Shown here piece after piece: positions 25,721-33,902 of a stretch of DNA of 64,000 nt. The notes under the pieces are model-generated. The model ran no database searches, was not told where the DNA came from, and saw nothing but the letters and a program-made list of their open reading frames with translations. Numbering within the stretch: position 1 is the stretch's first letter; every line of letters begins with the position of its first letter. The translations under genes were made by a program, and so were the position numbers. Source of the stretch: Planctomycetota bacterium (GTDB lineage Bacteria; Planctomycetota; SZUA-567; H5-PLA8); NCBI GenBank assembly GCA_016200135.1, contig JACQFI010000091.1:1-64000 (forward strand), given 5' to 3'.

Positions 25721-25800
25721 ATTGTGGATTTTCGATTCAACTAAGCGGGCGCGAAGTATTTCTTTCCAAATCGGAAATTGAAAATCCAAAATCTAAAATA
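25721..25800. repeat. Intergenic repeat, family A
   Basis: ATTGTGGATTTTCGATT (25721-25737) and AATCGGAAATTGAAAATCC with AAAATCTAAAAT (25769-25799) are family A phrases in inverted orientation around a 31-nt GC-richer centre. It starts one base after the methyltransferase stop codon and runs into the terminator hairpin at 25802. Confidence 0.75.
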
Positions 25801-25801
25801 G

Positions 25802-25838
25802 AAAAGCCCCGGCGCAGGCCATTCGCCGGGGCCTTTTT
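25802..25838. terminator. Bidirectional intrinsic terminator
   Basis: GCCCCGGCG (25806-25814) and CGCCGGGGC (25824-25832) form a perfect 9-bp GC-rich stem with a 9-nt loop, preceded by AAAA and followed by TTTTT (25834-25838). It serves convergent genes 24956-25720 (+) and 25880-26725 (-). Confidence 0.9.
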
Positions 25839-25879
25839 CGCGCGTGAAGCCTTGCGGCTTCCCGCACTGAAAATCAAGC

Positions 25880-26725
25880 TTACGCCGATGCGACGGGCTG
25901 TTCGTCTTCCTTGAAGACCGGCTCCATCACCTGTTTGAATTTGGGGCTCTGCGCCAGGAAGTTGTACGGATTCTCCCAGACCAGTCCGCGCACCTGCGCG
26001 CGCGAGAAGCCCGTCATCAGCATCAGTTTGGCGGCCTTGGGCACGGTCAAAGGATCGCTGGTCTCCCAGTCGCAGGCGCTGTTGAGCAGCACGCGCTCGG
26101 CGCCGAACTTCTCCACCATGTCGCGCGCGCGCTGCGGCGTGCACTTGGTCCGCGGGTACATAGTGACGCCGGCCCAGAAGCCCGCGTCGAGCGTGTGGCG
26201 GATCGTCTCTTCAGTGTTGTGGTCGATGTTCACGCGCTGCGGGTTGACCTTGCAGTCCTTTGCGATGGCCAGGATGCGCAGGGTCCCCGCGAGCTTGCTG
26301 TTGTGCGGCGTGTGCACGATCACCGGCACGTCCAGCTTGCGGGCCATCTCGAACTGTTCGGCGAGCACTTTCTCTTCGTTGGGGGTGACGTTGTTCAGCC
26401 CGATCTCGCCGATGCCGACGGCCGTGGTCCGGTCGAGGAACGTCTGCATGCCGGCGATCACTTCGCGCGCGAGCGTGAGGTTCTCGGCTTCCTTCGGATT
26501 CATCGCGATGGTGCAGAAGTGGTGCATGCCGCGCTTGGCCGCGCGCATCTTCGGTTCCCACTCGCTGATGTGGTTGAAGTAATCGAAGAAGCTGCCCGCG
26601 TGCTGCCGGTCGTTGCCGATCCAGAATGACGGCTCGACGACGGCCTCAATGCCGCACAGACCCATCATCTCGTAGTCGTCCACCGTGCGGGAGTACATAT
26701 GGCAGTGGGGATCGATGATGCGCAT
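25880..26725 (-). CDS. TatD-like metal-dependent hydrolase
   Basis: A 281-residue amidohydrolase-superfamily TIM barrel. The metal-binding H-x-H is at IDPHCHMYS, followed by IGEIGLNNVTPNEE (Glu ligand), VIVHTPHN (His), NIDHNTEETI and a late Asp (SACDWE). The pattern resembles TatD nucleases and the EboC-type hydrolases of the ebo cluster; no other ebo genes are adjacent. The substrate is unknown and the enzyme is cytoplasmic. GAGGA lies 8 nt before ATG 26725. Confidence 0.85.
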   Translation of the reverse strand: MRIIDPHCHMYSRTVDDYEMMGLCGIEAVVEPSFWIGNDRQHAGSFFDYFNHISEWEPKMRAAKRGMHHFCTIAMNPKEAENLTLAREVIAGMQTFLDRTTAVGIGEIGLNNVTPNEEKVLAEQFEMARKLDVPVIVHTPHNSKLAGTLRILAIAKDCKVNPQRVNIDHNTEETIRHTLDAGFWAGVTMYPRTKCTPQRARDMVEKFGAERVLLNSACDWETSDPLTVPKAAKLMLMTGFSRAQVRGLVWENPYNFLAQSPKFKQVMEPVFKEDEQPVASA

Positions 26726-26894
26726 GGCGGAATCCTCGCAAGAACCGTCGAACTCAAACAGGACGCGTTTCTACCGAAATCTACCACTCAAACTTCGTAC
26801 CAGCAAAAGAGATCGAATTGTACGGTGCACGGTGGAAGAGTTTGGCGAAGTGTGTACACAGGAGCGACAACACCTGTACAGAAACGCGCTTGAG

Positions 26895-29792
26895 CTACGC
26901 GATTCCGGCAACAAGTCCCACGTAAATGAGCGCGCGTTCCATCTCGTTCCGGCTCTGAGAGAGCAATTGGTCGGCCAAGTCGCAGGCATTGGCCGAACCC
27001 ACCGCCATGGCGAGGGATTCCAGGCATTGAACGCGGTCCAACTGGGCAACGATCCGCTGCAACGAGCCCACCGCGCGGCGCAAGACTTCGTTCAGTTCGG
27101 TCTTGCCTTGAACAGCCGCGGCCATGCCGCTGCGCGTCGCGGGCGTGATCTGCTGCGCTAGGCCGCGCAGCCGCGCCAGTCGCAGATGGCCGTGCAGGCG
27201 TTCCACGGGCTCTTCGGTACCGTCGATCATCCGTCCGGCGGCGGAAAGCATGGTGGACGCAAGCGGCTGGTGCCCGGCATTTATGAGCGGCTCGGCGGCG
27301 TTTAATAGGGCGTCGATGCGCGCCGTGGCCGCGGGCACTTCCATGGCCGCGTCGTACGCTTCTTTCGCGAAGCGTTCGGCGCGCGCCCGTTCGCCGCGCC
27401 GCGCCCAGGCGCCGGCGAGGAAGCCGAGCGTGGGCGCGCGTTCTTCGGGGCTCGCGATCTCGCGCATCACCGTCTCCGCGCCTTCCATGTCGCCGCGGTA
27501 GACGCGCGAGACCGTCACCGCGCGCAGGGCCTTGGCGCGCGGAAGGCGAAACGGGATCTGTCCAGCTACGCGTTCGGCTTCCACCGAGCGCCCGGTCTTC
27601 GCCAGTTCCTGCGCGACCTGCGCAAGCGTGAGCGAGAGGGTCCAGGAGTCTTCGATGAGGCCGGCGGTGTTGAGCGCGTCTTCAGCCAGGCCCGCATGCG
27701 CCTGGGCCTGCGCCACCGCGGAGAGCGCGTTGTCGCGGGACTTCTCTTTGTCTCCGGTCAGCTTGGGCAGCCTGCGCGTGGTCGTGGTGACCTGGTGGCT
27801 GCCCCAAATCGATTCGAGCGCGGGGTTGGACTTGGTGGGCGACGCCGCCGCTTGACCGCCCGCAGCGAGGAACCCGGCCAGCGCGCCCTGGAAAGCTTTC
27901 GAGGCCGCCTCGATATCGCCGTAGACCGTCATCGTGCGGCCAACATCCAAACTTGCGCGGCCGCGGGAAGCCGCGTCGGGGATCGCGCTGGCCGCGGCAA
28001 GGGCGCGGTCCAGATACGGGCGCAGGCCCTCGCGGTGGCCGGCTTCGATGGCCGCGCGCGCCGCCTGCGCGAGGCCGCTGATGCGCACGCCGGGATCGCG
28101 CGATTCTTCTTGCAGGAGGAGAATCGCGCCGTCCATGTCGGAAGTACGCGCGCGCGCCATGGCCAGGCGGTGCATCTGTTCCTGGCGCGACTCGCCTTCG
28201 GGAAACTCGTTCATCCGCGTGCGCGCGCCTTCCAGCCAGGCATGGATCAGGCGCTGCGGCAACCGCGCGCGGGCCTGTTCGACGCGCAGGTCCGATGGGC
28301 GCAGCGACGCCGCCGTGGCGAGCGCGTTCTCGGCGCGGGCCCAGTCCCCCGCCGAAGCGAACGAACCCGCGTTGCCTAGCACCTGCTCGAAGGAGATCTC
28401 GCGCTGCAATGCCTCGATGCGCGAGTTCACGCTCGTGCGGTCGTCGGCCAGGGGCAAGGCTTGGCGCCAGAGTTCGACCGCTTGCAGCCACTGTTCGCGC
28501 GCCTCGGCGTCCTCGGCCGCGGCCGAGAGCGCCAGGTACTGTTCGCGCCGCTCCTGCGGCTGAGGCTGTAGCGGCGCGTTTTCATCGCGGACAAACTGGC
28601 CCGTGGACGGCCGGTGCAGGATGGAGCTCGGCGCGATTCGCGTCGGCGGGCGCACGTTCATGCCGGTGTCGTACGCGGCCGACATGGGATCGGGTGTGGC
28701 CAGCAGCCCGGAGTCCGTTCCCGGCGCCGCGCCGGGCGTGGAGTCTCTGAGCCGCCGCAGCGCGAAGGCCAGGTCTTCGGCGCGGCCCGGCCGGACGTGC
28801 GCCGCCTTGGCCAGGCACCAGAGCACGGTGGAATCGAGGCCCGGGTAACGCGCGAGTTCCGGGCGAATCTTGCTCGGCATGGGCGGCTCGGCGTGCAGAT
28901 GCTGGTACAGCCAGCCCTCGACCGTCTCGGACTCGAACGGCAGCCGCCCGGTGAGCAGTTCGAAGATCACGACGCCGAGCGCATACAGGTCGGTGCGCGC
29001 ATCCACGTTCGCGCCGTTCACCTGCTCGGGGCTCATGTAGGCGGGCGTACCGACGAGCACGCCTGCGGAGACGAGCGTCAGCGTGCGCAGATCGGACGTG
29101 CCGCCGACGATCTTGGCCAAACCGAGGTCGAGAATCTTGAGGAACTCGCGGCCCGAACTGTCCTTCCGGACCAGCAGGTTGGAGGGTTTGAGGTCGCGGT
29201 GGATGATCCCGGCAGTGTGGGCCTCGGAGAGCCCCGCGCAGGCCTGCAGCATCAGGTCGCAGACGCGCACCGGGTCGAGACCGTTCGGTTCTTCGCGCAG
29301 GATCTGGCGCAGGTCCTTGCCTTCGACGAATTCCATCACCAGGAACGGGCAGCCGGACTGCGAGACGCCGACGTTCTGAATCTTAGCCACGTTGGGATGG
29401 TTGATGATCGCCTGCGCGCGAGCCTCGCGCAGGAAGCGCTTCTGCGCGGTTGGGTCGGCGCCGTAGCGGTCGGACATCAGCTTGATGGCAACGGTGCGGT
29501 CGAGCGCCGAGTCCAGGCACTGGTAGACCACGCCCATCCCGCCGCGGCCCAGCAGCCGCAGGAGGCGGTAGCGGGGCGGCAGATCTTCCTGGATCTTCTG
29601 GATATTGGCTTCGCGGTCCTCGCGCGCGGCCAGGATGTTGGGGGCGCCGGGCGCGTGGGTCATGGTGGCGGGACCGGAAAGCGGTTTCACGGCCCGCCCG
29701 CACGAGGGACAGAACGCCGCCGCCGCCGGGAGCGCCATCCCGCACGCCAGGCACGCCGGAGGAAAAATCGACGATTCGGTTCCGCTTGCCAA
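26895..29792 (-). CDS. Zinc-ribbon Ser/Thr protein kinase with helical repeats
   Basis: A 965-residue Hanks-type kinase. The N-terminal zinc ribbon CLACG...CPSCG (residues 15-33) is followed by a kinase domain (about 75-345): LLGRGGMGVVYQ (P-loop), VAIKL (Lys), HRDLKPSN (catalytic Asp), LDLGLAK (DLG for DFG) and GTPAYMSPEQ. The remaining 600 residues are TPR-like helical repeats (ARTSDMDGAILLLQEESRDP and similar). No transmembrane segment is seen, so unlike PknB it appears soluble. The start is TTG 29792 with GGGGAAG upstream; the next ATG falls inside the zinc ribbon and would destroy it. Confidence 0.92.
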   Translation of the reverse strand: MASGTESSIFPPACLACGMALPAAAAFCPSCGRAVKPLSGPATMTHAPGAPNILAAREDREANIQKIQEDLPPRYRLLRLLGRGGMGVVYQCLDSALDRTVAIKLMSDRYGADPTAQKRFLREARAQAIINHPNVAKIQNVGVSQSGCPFLVMEFVEGKDLRQILREEPNGLDPVRVCDLMLQACAGLSEAHTAGIIHRDLKPSNLLVRKDSSGREFLKILDLGLAKIVGGTSDLRTLTLVSAGVLVGTPAYMSPEQVNGANVDARTDLYALGVVIFELLTGRLPFESETVEGWLYQHLHAEPPMPSKIRPELARYPGLDSTVLWCLAKAAHVRPGRAEDLAFALRRLRDSTPGAAPGTDSGLLATPDPMSAAYDTGMNVRPPTRIAPSSILHRPSTGQFVRDENAPLQPQPQERREQYLALSAAAEDAEAREQWLQAVELWRQALPLADDRTSVNSRIEALQREISFEQVLGNAGSFASAGDWARAENALATAASLRPSDLRVEQARARLPQRLIHAWLEGARTRMNEFPEGESRQEQMHRLAMARARTSDMDGAILLLQEESRDPGVRISGLAQAARAAIEAGHREGLRPYLDRALAAASAIPDAASRGRASLDVGRTMTVYGDIEAASKAFQGALAGFLAAGGQAAASPTKSNPALESIWGSHQVTTTTRRLPKLTGDKEKSRDNALSAVAQAQAHAGLAEDALNTAGLIEDSWTLSLTLAQVAQELAKTGRSVEAERVAGQIPFRLPRAKALRAVTVSRVYRGDMEGAETVMREIASPEERAPTLGFLAGAWARRGERARAERFAKEAYDAAMEVPAATARIDALLNAAEPLINAGHQPLASTMLSAAGRMIDGTEEPVERLHGHLRLARLRGLAQQITPATRSGMAAAVQGKTELNEVLRRAVGSLQRIVAQLDRVQCLESLAMAVGSANACDLADQLLSQSRNEMERALIYVGLVAGIA

Positions 29793-29827
29793 GACGGCTT
29801 CCCCAGCCCGTTCCTACATAAGCCATG

Positions 29828-30859
29828 CTAGCGCAAGCCGGGGTCTCCCGCGAGCGCCAGCAGTTCGGTTTGAGCCCTGGCGCGGATCTCCGCGCGCTCG
29901 ACCTCGGTTCGCGCGCGCTCCAACCGCCGCACCCATTCCGCGAGGGTCCCGTTCGCGAGCGCCTCGCGGCCGGCTGTACGCGCCGCGTTCAGGATCGCCG
30001 CGTTGAGATAACCGACCTCCGTCGGCCGCCCCCGGCGCAGGTCCTGCAACAGGGAATTGACGTTGTTCGAGGCCAGCGCGCGGCGCTCGAATTCGGCTAA
30101 AAGCTCGTCCGTACCGGGTAGCAGGACGTCCAGGGCCGCGGCCTCTTCACGAACCTCGCGCAGCACCGCGCGCCGCAACGGCTTGAGCGCCTCGACAATC
30201 GTCTCGCGGTTGCGAACTTCCCAGATGCCGGAAACGGCGTTCAGCGCGCAGTTGAACGCGATCTTCTTCCAGCGCCAGACTTCGAGGTCCGGCAGGTTGC
30301 GCGCGCCCAAACCCGCTTCCTTGAGCGCTTGCACCAAGGACCGTGACGAAGAATCGTCCGGGAGCAGGATCTCGCCGCCCCATTCTTCCACGCGGCCCGG
30401 CCCCGCATAGGTCGCGCCCAGATGCACGACCGCGTGGCGCAGCGCGAAGGAAGGCGCAAGCGCCGCGCGCAGTTCGGCCTCGAAGCCGGTCCCATTCTGC
30501 AGCGCATAGAGCGGCAGCGGCGGGTCCATGCTGCGCCCCGCCACCTCGGCGCTCAACGCTCGCGCCGCATCTGCGGCCTGCGCCGCCTTCACCGCGAGGA
30601 TTACGGCGTCGCCTTTGCTCAACGGAGGCGCAAGCTGCGCGAGCGTTTCCGCCACGGTCAGCCGTTCGCCACAGGCGATGGTCTCGTTGGAGAGTCCTTC
30701 TAAGCGCAGGCCATGCGCGCGGATGGCGTGAATGTGTTCGGCGCGGCCAACGAGCGCCACGGGCAGGACTCGGGCGAGCATCCCGCCGATCAGGCTCCCG
30801 ATTGCGCCCGCGCCGAAGACGACAGCGCGGCGGATCTCGGCGGGACCTTGGGCGTCCAT
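29828..30859 (-). CDS. panE: Ketopantoate reductase family protein
   Basis: A 343-residue NADP-dependent 2-dehydropantoate 2-reductase-like enzyme (pantothenate route to CoA). VVFGAGAIGSLIGGMLA is the N-terminal dinucleotide motif. AVILAVKAAQAADAA, LYALQNGTGFEAEL and WKKIAFNCALNAVSGIW (catalytic Lys and Asn) follow in family order. The family also includes paralogues with other 2-oxoacid substrates, so the symbol is tentative. It starts one base after the acpS stop, which together suggests a CoA/phosphopantetheine operon. Confidence 0.8.
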   Translation of the reverse strand: MDAQGPAEIRRAVVFGAGAIGSLIGGMLARVLPVALVGRAEHIHAIRAHGLRLEGLSNETIACGERLTVAETLAQLAPPLSKGDAVILAVKAAQAADAARALSAEVAGRSMDPPLPLYALQNGTGFEAELRAALAPSFALRHAVVHLGATYAGPGRVEEWGGEILLPDDSSSRSLVQALKEAGLGARNLPDLEVWRWKKIAFNCALNAVSGIWEVRNRETIVEALKPLRRAVLREVREEAAALDVLLPGTDELLAEFERRALASNNVNSLLQDLRRGRPTEVGYLNAAILNAARTAGREALANGTLAEWVRRLERARTEVERAEIRARAQTELLALAGDPGLR

Positions 30860-30860
30860 C

Positions 30861-31241
30861 TCACGCGCGCTCCAGAATCACCTGCGCAACGGCCAGATTC
30901 TGGCTGTGCGTGATCGTGACATGCGCGCGATTCGCGCCCAGCGCGGCGGCGCGCTCCTGGGCCTTGCCGTGTAAATGCAGGCAGGGTTTGCCCAACTCGT
31001 CGGGAAGGATCTCGACGTCGCGCCAGCGGATGCCGCTGCTCAATCCCGTACCCAACGCCTTCATCGCCGCTTCCTTCGCGGCCCAGCGTCCGGAGAGCCG
31101 TTCGCCCGGGTCCTTGTGGCGCAGCACGTACTTCTGTTCGGCCTCGGTGAGGATCCGCTGGACGAAGCGCTCCGGATGCCGCACGTGAATCTCGCGGATG
31201 CGGTCCACCTCGACGATGTCCAGGCCGACGCCGACGATCAT
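30861..31241 (-). CDS. acpS: Holo-[acyl-carrier-protein] synthase
   Basis: A 126-residue enzyme that transfers phosphopantetheine from CoA to the Ser of acyl carrier protein. GVGLDIVEVDRIRE carries the Mg-binding Asp, and RWAAKEAAMKALGTG carries the Glu/Lys of the active site; VTITHSQNLAVAQVILE is the C-terminal strand. Length is exactly typical. GGAG lies upstream of ATG 31241. It is tightly linked to the panE-like gene, both serving CoA use. Confidence 0.97.
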   Translation of the reverse strand: MIVGVGLDIVEVDRIREIHVRHPERFVQRILTEAEQKYVLRHKDPGERLSGRWAAKEAAMKALGTGLSSGIRWRDVEILPDELGKPCLHLHGKAQERAAALGANRAHVTITHSQNLAVAQVILERA

Positions 31242-31253
31242 GAAAACTCCGAG

Positions 31254-31308
31254 GGTCAGGATTCAGGGAACTGCATGCAGTAGGTCTGTTCCCTAATTCC
31301 TGAATCCT
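31254..31308. repeat. Intergenic inverted repeat, family D (GGATTCAGG phrase)
   Basis: AGGATTCAGGGAACTG (31258-31273) pairs with CTGTTCCCTAATTCCTGAATCC (31286-31307), with a 4-nt bulge, around a GCATGC-containing loop. On the minus strand the right arm begins at the TAG stop codon of the lipoyl protein gene, so the repeat overlaps the gene end. It lies between two genes of the same orientation. Confidence 0.75.
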
Positions 31309-31807
31309 ATTTTTTACCTTCCAGGAACGCCTTCACGTCCTTTTCGCCCACCGGGCCGGAGAGATTCAGCGCCTTGGCGATCTCGGCCAGGTCCACGCCG
31401 GCTTCCTTGGCGAGGCGCCGCGCGGCGGGCGTGGCTCTGACCACCGACGCGCCCGCAGCGGATGCGACGGCCGCGGCCCCCGCTTGCATCGGCGAGGCCG
31501 CCGTAGTCGCGCCGCGATGGGCTTCCAGAATCTGCTTATTGCGGGTCTCGTACTCGGCCGAAATCTCTTCCACGGGCGCACCGATGGAGCACATGATGTA
31601 GCCGACCGGCAGCATGCTGCGTTCGGCGCCGTAAATCTTTCGCACCGTTCCCGCGCACGGCGCGGGCATTTCGAACGTGGCCTTGTCGGTGATGATCGTG
31701 CAGAGTGACTGCTTCTCCTGCACGCTCTGGCCTTCCTTCACGAGCCAACTCTCCAGCGTGGCCTCGGTCATGTTCTCGTTGGCCTTGGGCATCTCGACGG
31801 GGGTCAT
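31307..31807 (-). CDS. Isolated lipoyl + E3-binding domain protein
   Basis: A 166-residue protein. Residues 1-75 are a lipoyl/biotinyl domain (VEMPKANENMTEATLESWLV and the modification site ITDKATFEM with Lys42). A linker of about 40 Ala-rich residues is followed by a peripheral-subunit-binding domain (RATPAARRLAKEAGVDLAEI to about 163). This is the front part of an E2 acyltransferase, but the catalytic acetyltransferase domain is absent and the frame ends with a clean TAG. No E1 or E3 gene is nearby. It may be an acyl-shuttle subunit for a distant complex, or a reduced E2. AAGGAT precedes the ATG. Confidence 0.82.
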   Translation of the reverse strand: MTPVEMPKANENMTEATLESWLVKEGQSVQEKQSLCTIITDKATFEMPAPCAGTVRKIYGAERSMLPVGYIMCSIGAPVEEISAEYETRNKQILEAHRGATTAASPMQAGAAAVASAAGASVVRATPAARRLAKEAGVDLAEIAKALNLSGPVGEKDVKAFLEGKK

Positions 31808-31925
31808 GCGCGCATCCTTTACTTCTTTGAACCGTTCATGGCTCGGAAGTCACGGAGAACCGCGAAAGATGCTAATCGAAAGCGCGCGCGCTGGCGAATT
31901 CATCATGCAAGCGAAGTGGAATACG

Positions 31926-32924
31926 TCAGGAGGCGAAGACGAGTTCCGCCGCGGCCCGGCCGCCGTGGGCCATGAGCGGATACAACGCGTCGCGGATCTC
32001 CTGCGTCTGCAGCGTGCTCGTCAGCGTTGAGAAGGGTTTAGCCTGTCCTCGCAGCGCTCGGCAGAAGACTTGGTGCTCGGCAAGGATGCCGCCAAGGCCC
32101 GGCTGGTCGTCCGCTGCGAAGCCGAAATCCGCGGGGCCTTTGCGCGCGGCGACCTTGTTCTTCTCGTGCAGCTCCACGTAACCCGGAAGATCGATCATGC
32201 CATTCTGCGGGAACGAGACGAGCACCGTCCGCTCTTGCGCCCGGATATCGTAGTGCTCGCAACTAGAGGCCGTGTCCGGAACGAAAACCATGTCGACGCG
32301 CGTACCGGCCTTGGTCCAGCCGTTCAGGAAGAAGTTCTTCACCGGACCGGCCTGCGCCACCTCAAGGCGAATCGAGACGAGGTCTTCGCCGGCCAAATGA
32401 CGCGTGGCGTCGATGCCGTGCACGGCAGTGGTGGTGAAGTCCTCTTCGCGCCGCTGAAAGCGCGTGAATTGAGTGGTCACGCTTTGCGGCGCGATCCCAG
32501 CGAGCCATTCCTTCGCCTGGGTGATGTAGGGGCAATGCCGCCGGTTGTAGGCGACGACATGCGTCATGCCCTCGGCCTCGCGGATCAGGCGGCGCTGCGT
32601 CGCGGCATCGGGCGCAGGCGGTTTCTCCACGATGAACGGCACGCGCCGCGCGAGCACCTGTCCGAGCACGTTTCCCACGACCTCCGGCGGCACCAGCACC
32701 GCGACGCCATCGGGCTTGAGCGCATCGATCATCTTGTGGAGATCGGTGAAGGATTCGGCCGCGCCCAGGTCCTTGGCGTACGCGCGCGCGGCTTCGGCGT
32801 TGAGGTCGCAGACGCCCGCGAAAGCAACGTCTTCAAGCTTAGCGAGTTTCTTCAGCGACGGCAGGTGCATGTGCCGGGACCAATTGCCCGTGCCGATGAT
32901 GGCGATGCGTAAAGTCTGAGCCAT
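31926..32924 (-). CDS. Gfo/Idh/MocA-family oxidoreductase
   Basis: A 332-residue NAD(P)-dependent dehydrogenase. It shows IAIIGTGNWSRHMHLP (dinucleotide binding), VCDLNAEAARAYAKDLG, FIVEKPPAPD (family EKP motif) and AYNRRHCPY, with the C-terminal sheet domain. The substrate is an unknown sugar or polyol. ATG 32924 is preferred because the dinucleotide fold starts there; the frame remains open 50 codons upstream with Arg-rich, unlikely sequence. It is downstream of the isomerase gene 32959-33780 on the same strand, suggesting a two-gene sugar-conversion unit. Confidence 0.88.
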   Translation of the reverse strand: MAQTLRIAIIGTGNWSRHMHLPSLKKLAKLEDVAFAGVCDLNAEAARAYAKDLGAAESFTDLHKMIDALKPDGVAVLVPPEVVGNVLGQVLARRVPFIVEKPPAPDAATQRRLIREAEGMTHVVAYNRRHCPYITQAKEWLAGIAPQSVTTQFTRFQRREEDFTTTAVHGIDATRHLAGEDLVSIRLEVAQAGPVKNFFLNGWTKAGTRVDMVFVPDTASSCEHYDIRAQERTVLVSFPQNGMIDLPGYVELHEKNKVAARKGPADFGFAADDQPGLGGILAEHQVFCRALRGQAKPFSTLTSTLQTQEIRDALYPLMAHGGRAAAELVFAS

Positions 32925-32958
32925 CCGTCTCCGCCTTCTGCTTTCTGCCTGCCGCCGT

Positions 32959-33780
32959 TCAATACTTCTCCAGAAACTTCCGGCCGCTAGTGATGGACTC
33001 CAGAACGTCGCCTGCGCCGGACTCGTCTTCGAGTGCGTACCAGCCGCTGTAGCCGATTTTCTTAAGCGCCGCAATGTAGTCGTCCCACGGCACTGCGCCC
33101 TGGCCGACGGTCGGCTTGCCGGTCTGCGGGTGCTTGTCCTTCGCGTGCGTGTGAACGATGTACTTCGCGAGGATGCCCACGCCTTCCACCGTTCCCAGCT
33201 TGAGCATGTTCGCGGGATCGTAGTTCACCTTCAGGTTCGAGCTGCCGACGTCTTCGATAAACTGCTTGAGGCCCGCGGCGGACTCCTGGCCAGTCTCGAG
33301 CGCGAAGATGCCGCCGGACTTCTCGGCGTCCTGCATGACGTCCTTTACCGTACGCAGAAAGAGCGCATAGACGGTGCTCTTCTTGTCTTCGGGGATCGGG
33401 CCGATGTGCGTCGTGACGATCGGCGCGCCCACCTCCGCCGCGAAGCGCAGCGCCTTCTTGGTTTTCTCGATGCGCGCGGGCAGGTTGAGTTCCTCGCCGA
33501 AGCCGCCCAGCGTCTTGGGACCGGCGAGCTGCGCGCAGAAGCCACTGATGGCGAGGCCGCGCTTCTCGCACGCCTTGCGCACCGCGGCGCGCTGCTCGGA
33601 AGTCGCGCAGCGGTCGGGGTCGAGTGCACAGACCATCTTCCACTTCGGCTCATCCACACACCACGGCTGCACGGCCTTTACGCCCGCCGAAGCCGCCAGG
33701 TCCAACCGCTGCTCGAACTCCTCCATCGTGCTCGTCGAACCGAGCGACCAGAGCGCCACGCCGATCTTCAGGTTTCCCAT
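32959..33780 (-). CDS. Sugar phosphate isomerase/epimerase-type TIM barrel
   Basis: A 273-residue xylose-isomerase-like barrel. Catalytic metal ligands are visible: GIFALETGQESA (Glu), LKVNYDPANMLKLG (Asp), YIVHTHAKDKHP (His-x-His-x-Lys-Asp) and GWYALEDES (Glu). This layout fits inosose/keto-sugar isomerases. ATG 33780 with AAAGGGGGTG 4 nt upstream is preferred; GTG at 33786 is an alternative. It is first in a unit with the Gfo/Idh/MocA gene 31926-32924, and the pair could epimerise a sugar (inference). Confidence 0.88.
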   Translation of the reverse strand: MGNLKIGVALWSLGSTSTMEEFEQRLDLAASAGVKAVQPWCVDEPKWKMVCALDPDRCATSEQRAAVRKACEKRGLAISGFCAQLAGPKTLGGFGEELNLPARIEKTKKALRFAAEVGAPIVTTHIGPIPEDKKSTVYALFLRTVKDVMQDAEKSGGIFALETGQESAAGLKQFIEDVGSSNLKVNYDPANMLKLGTVEGVGILAKYIVHTHAKDKHPQTGKPTVGQGAVPWDDYIAALKKIGYSGWYALEDESGAGDVLESITSGRKFLEKY

Positions 33781-33794
33781 GTTCACCCCCTTTA

Positions 33795-33902
33795 ATGACA
33801 GTAACGAAAGTAATCAGTAACGGCAGTAATCAGTAACAAAAGTCATTAATGGGTTTAGTTACTGATCACTGCTTACTTCAGTTGCCGTTACTTTCCTTAC
33901 TG
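33795..33902. repeat. Intergenic inverted repeat, family E (CAGTAA phrase)
   Basis: The left arm (33795-33849) carries three CAGTAAC/CAGTAAT phrases. The right arm (33852-33902) carries the complementary GTTACT/TTACTG phrases, for example GTTACTGATCACTG. The right arm overlaps the last codons of the NrnA-like gene: its CAG-TAA supplies the final Gln and stop codon. The left arm ends 15 nt from the isomerase start. Confidence 0.8.
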
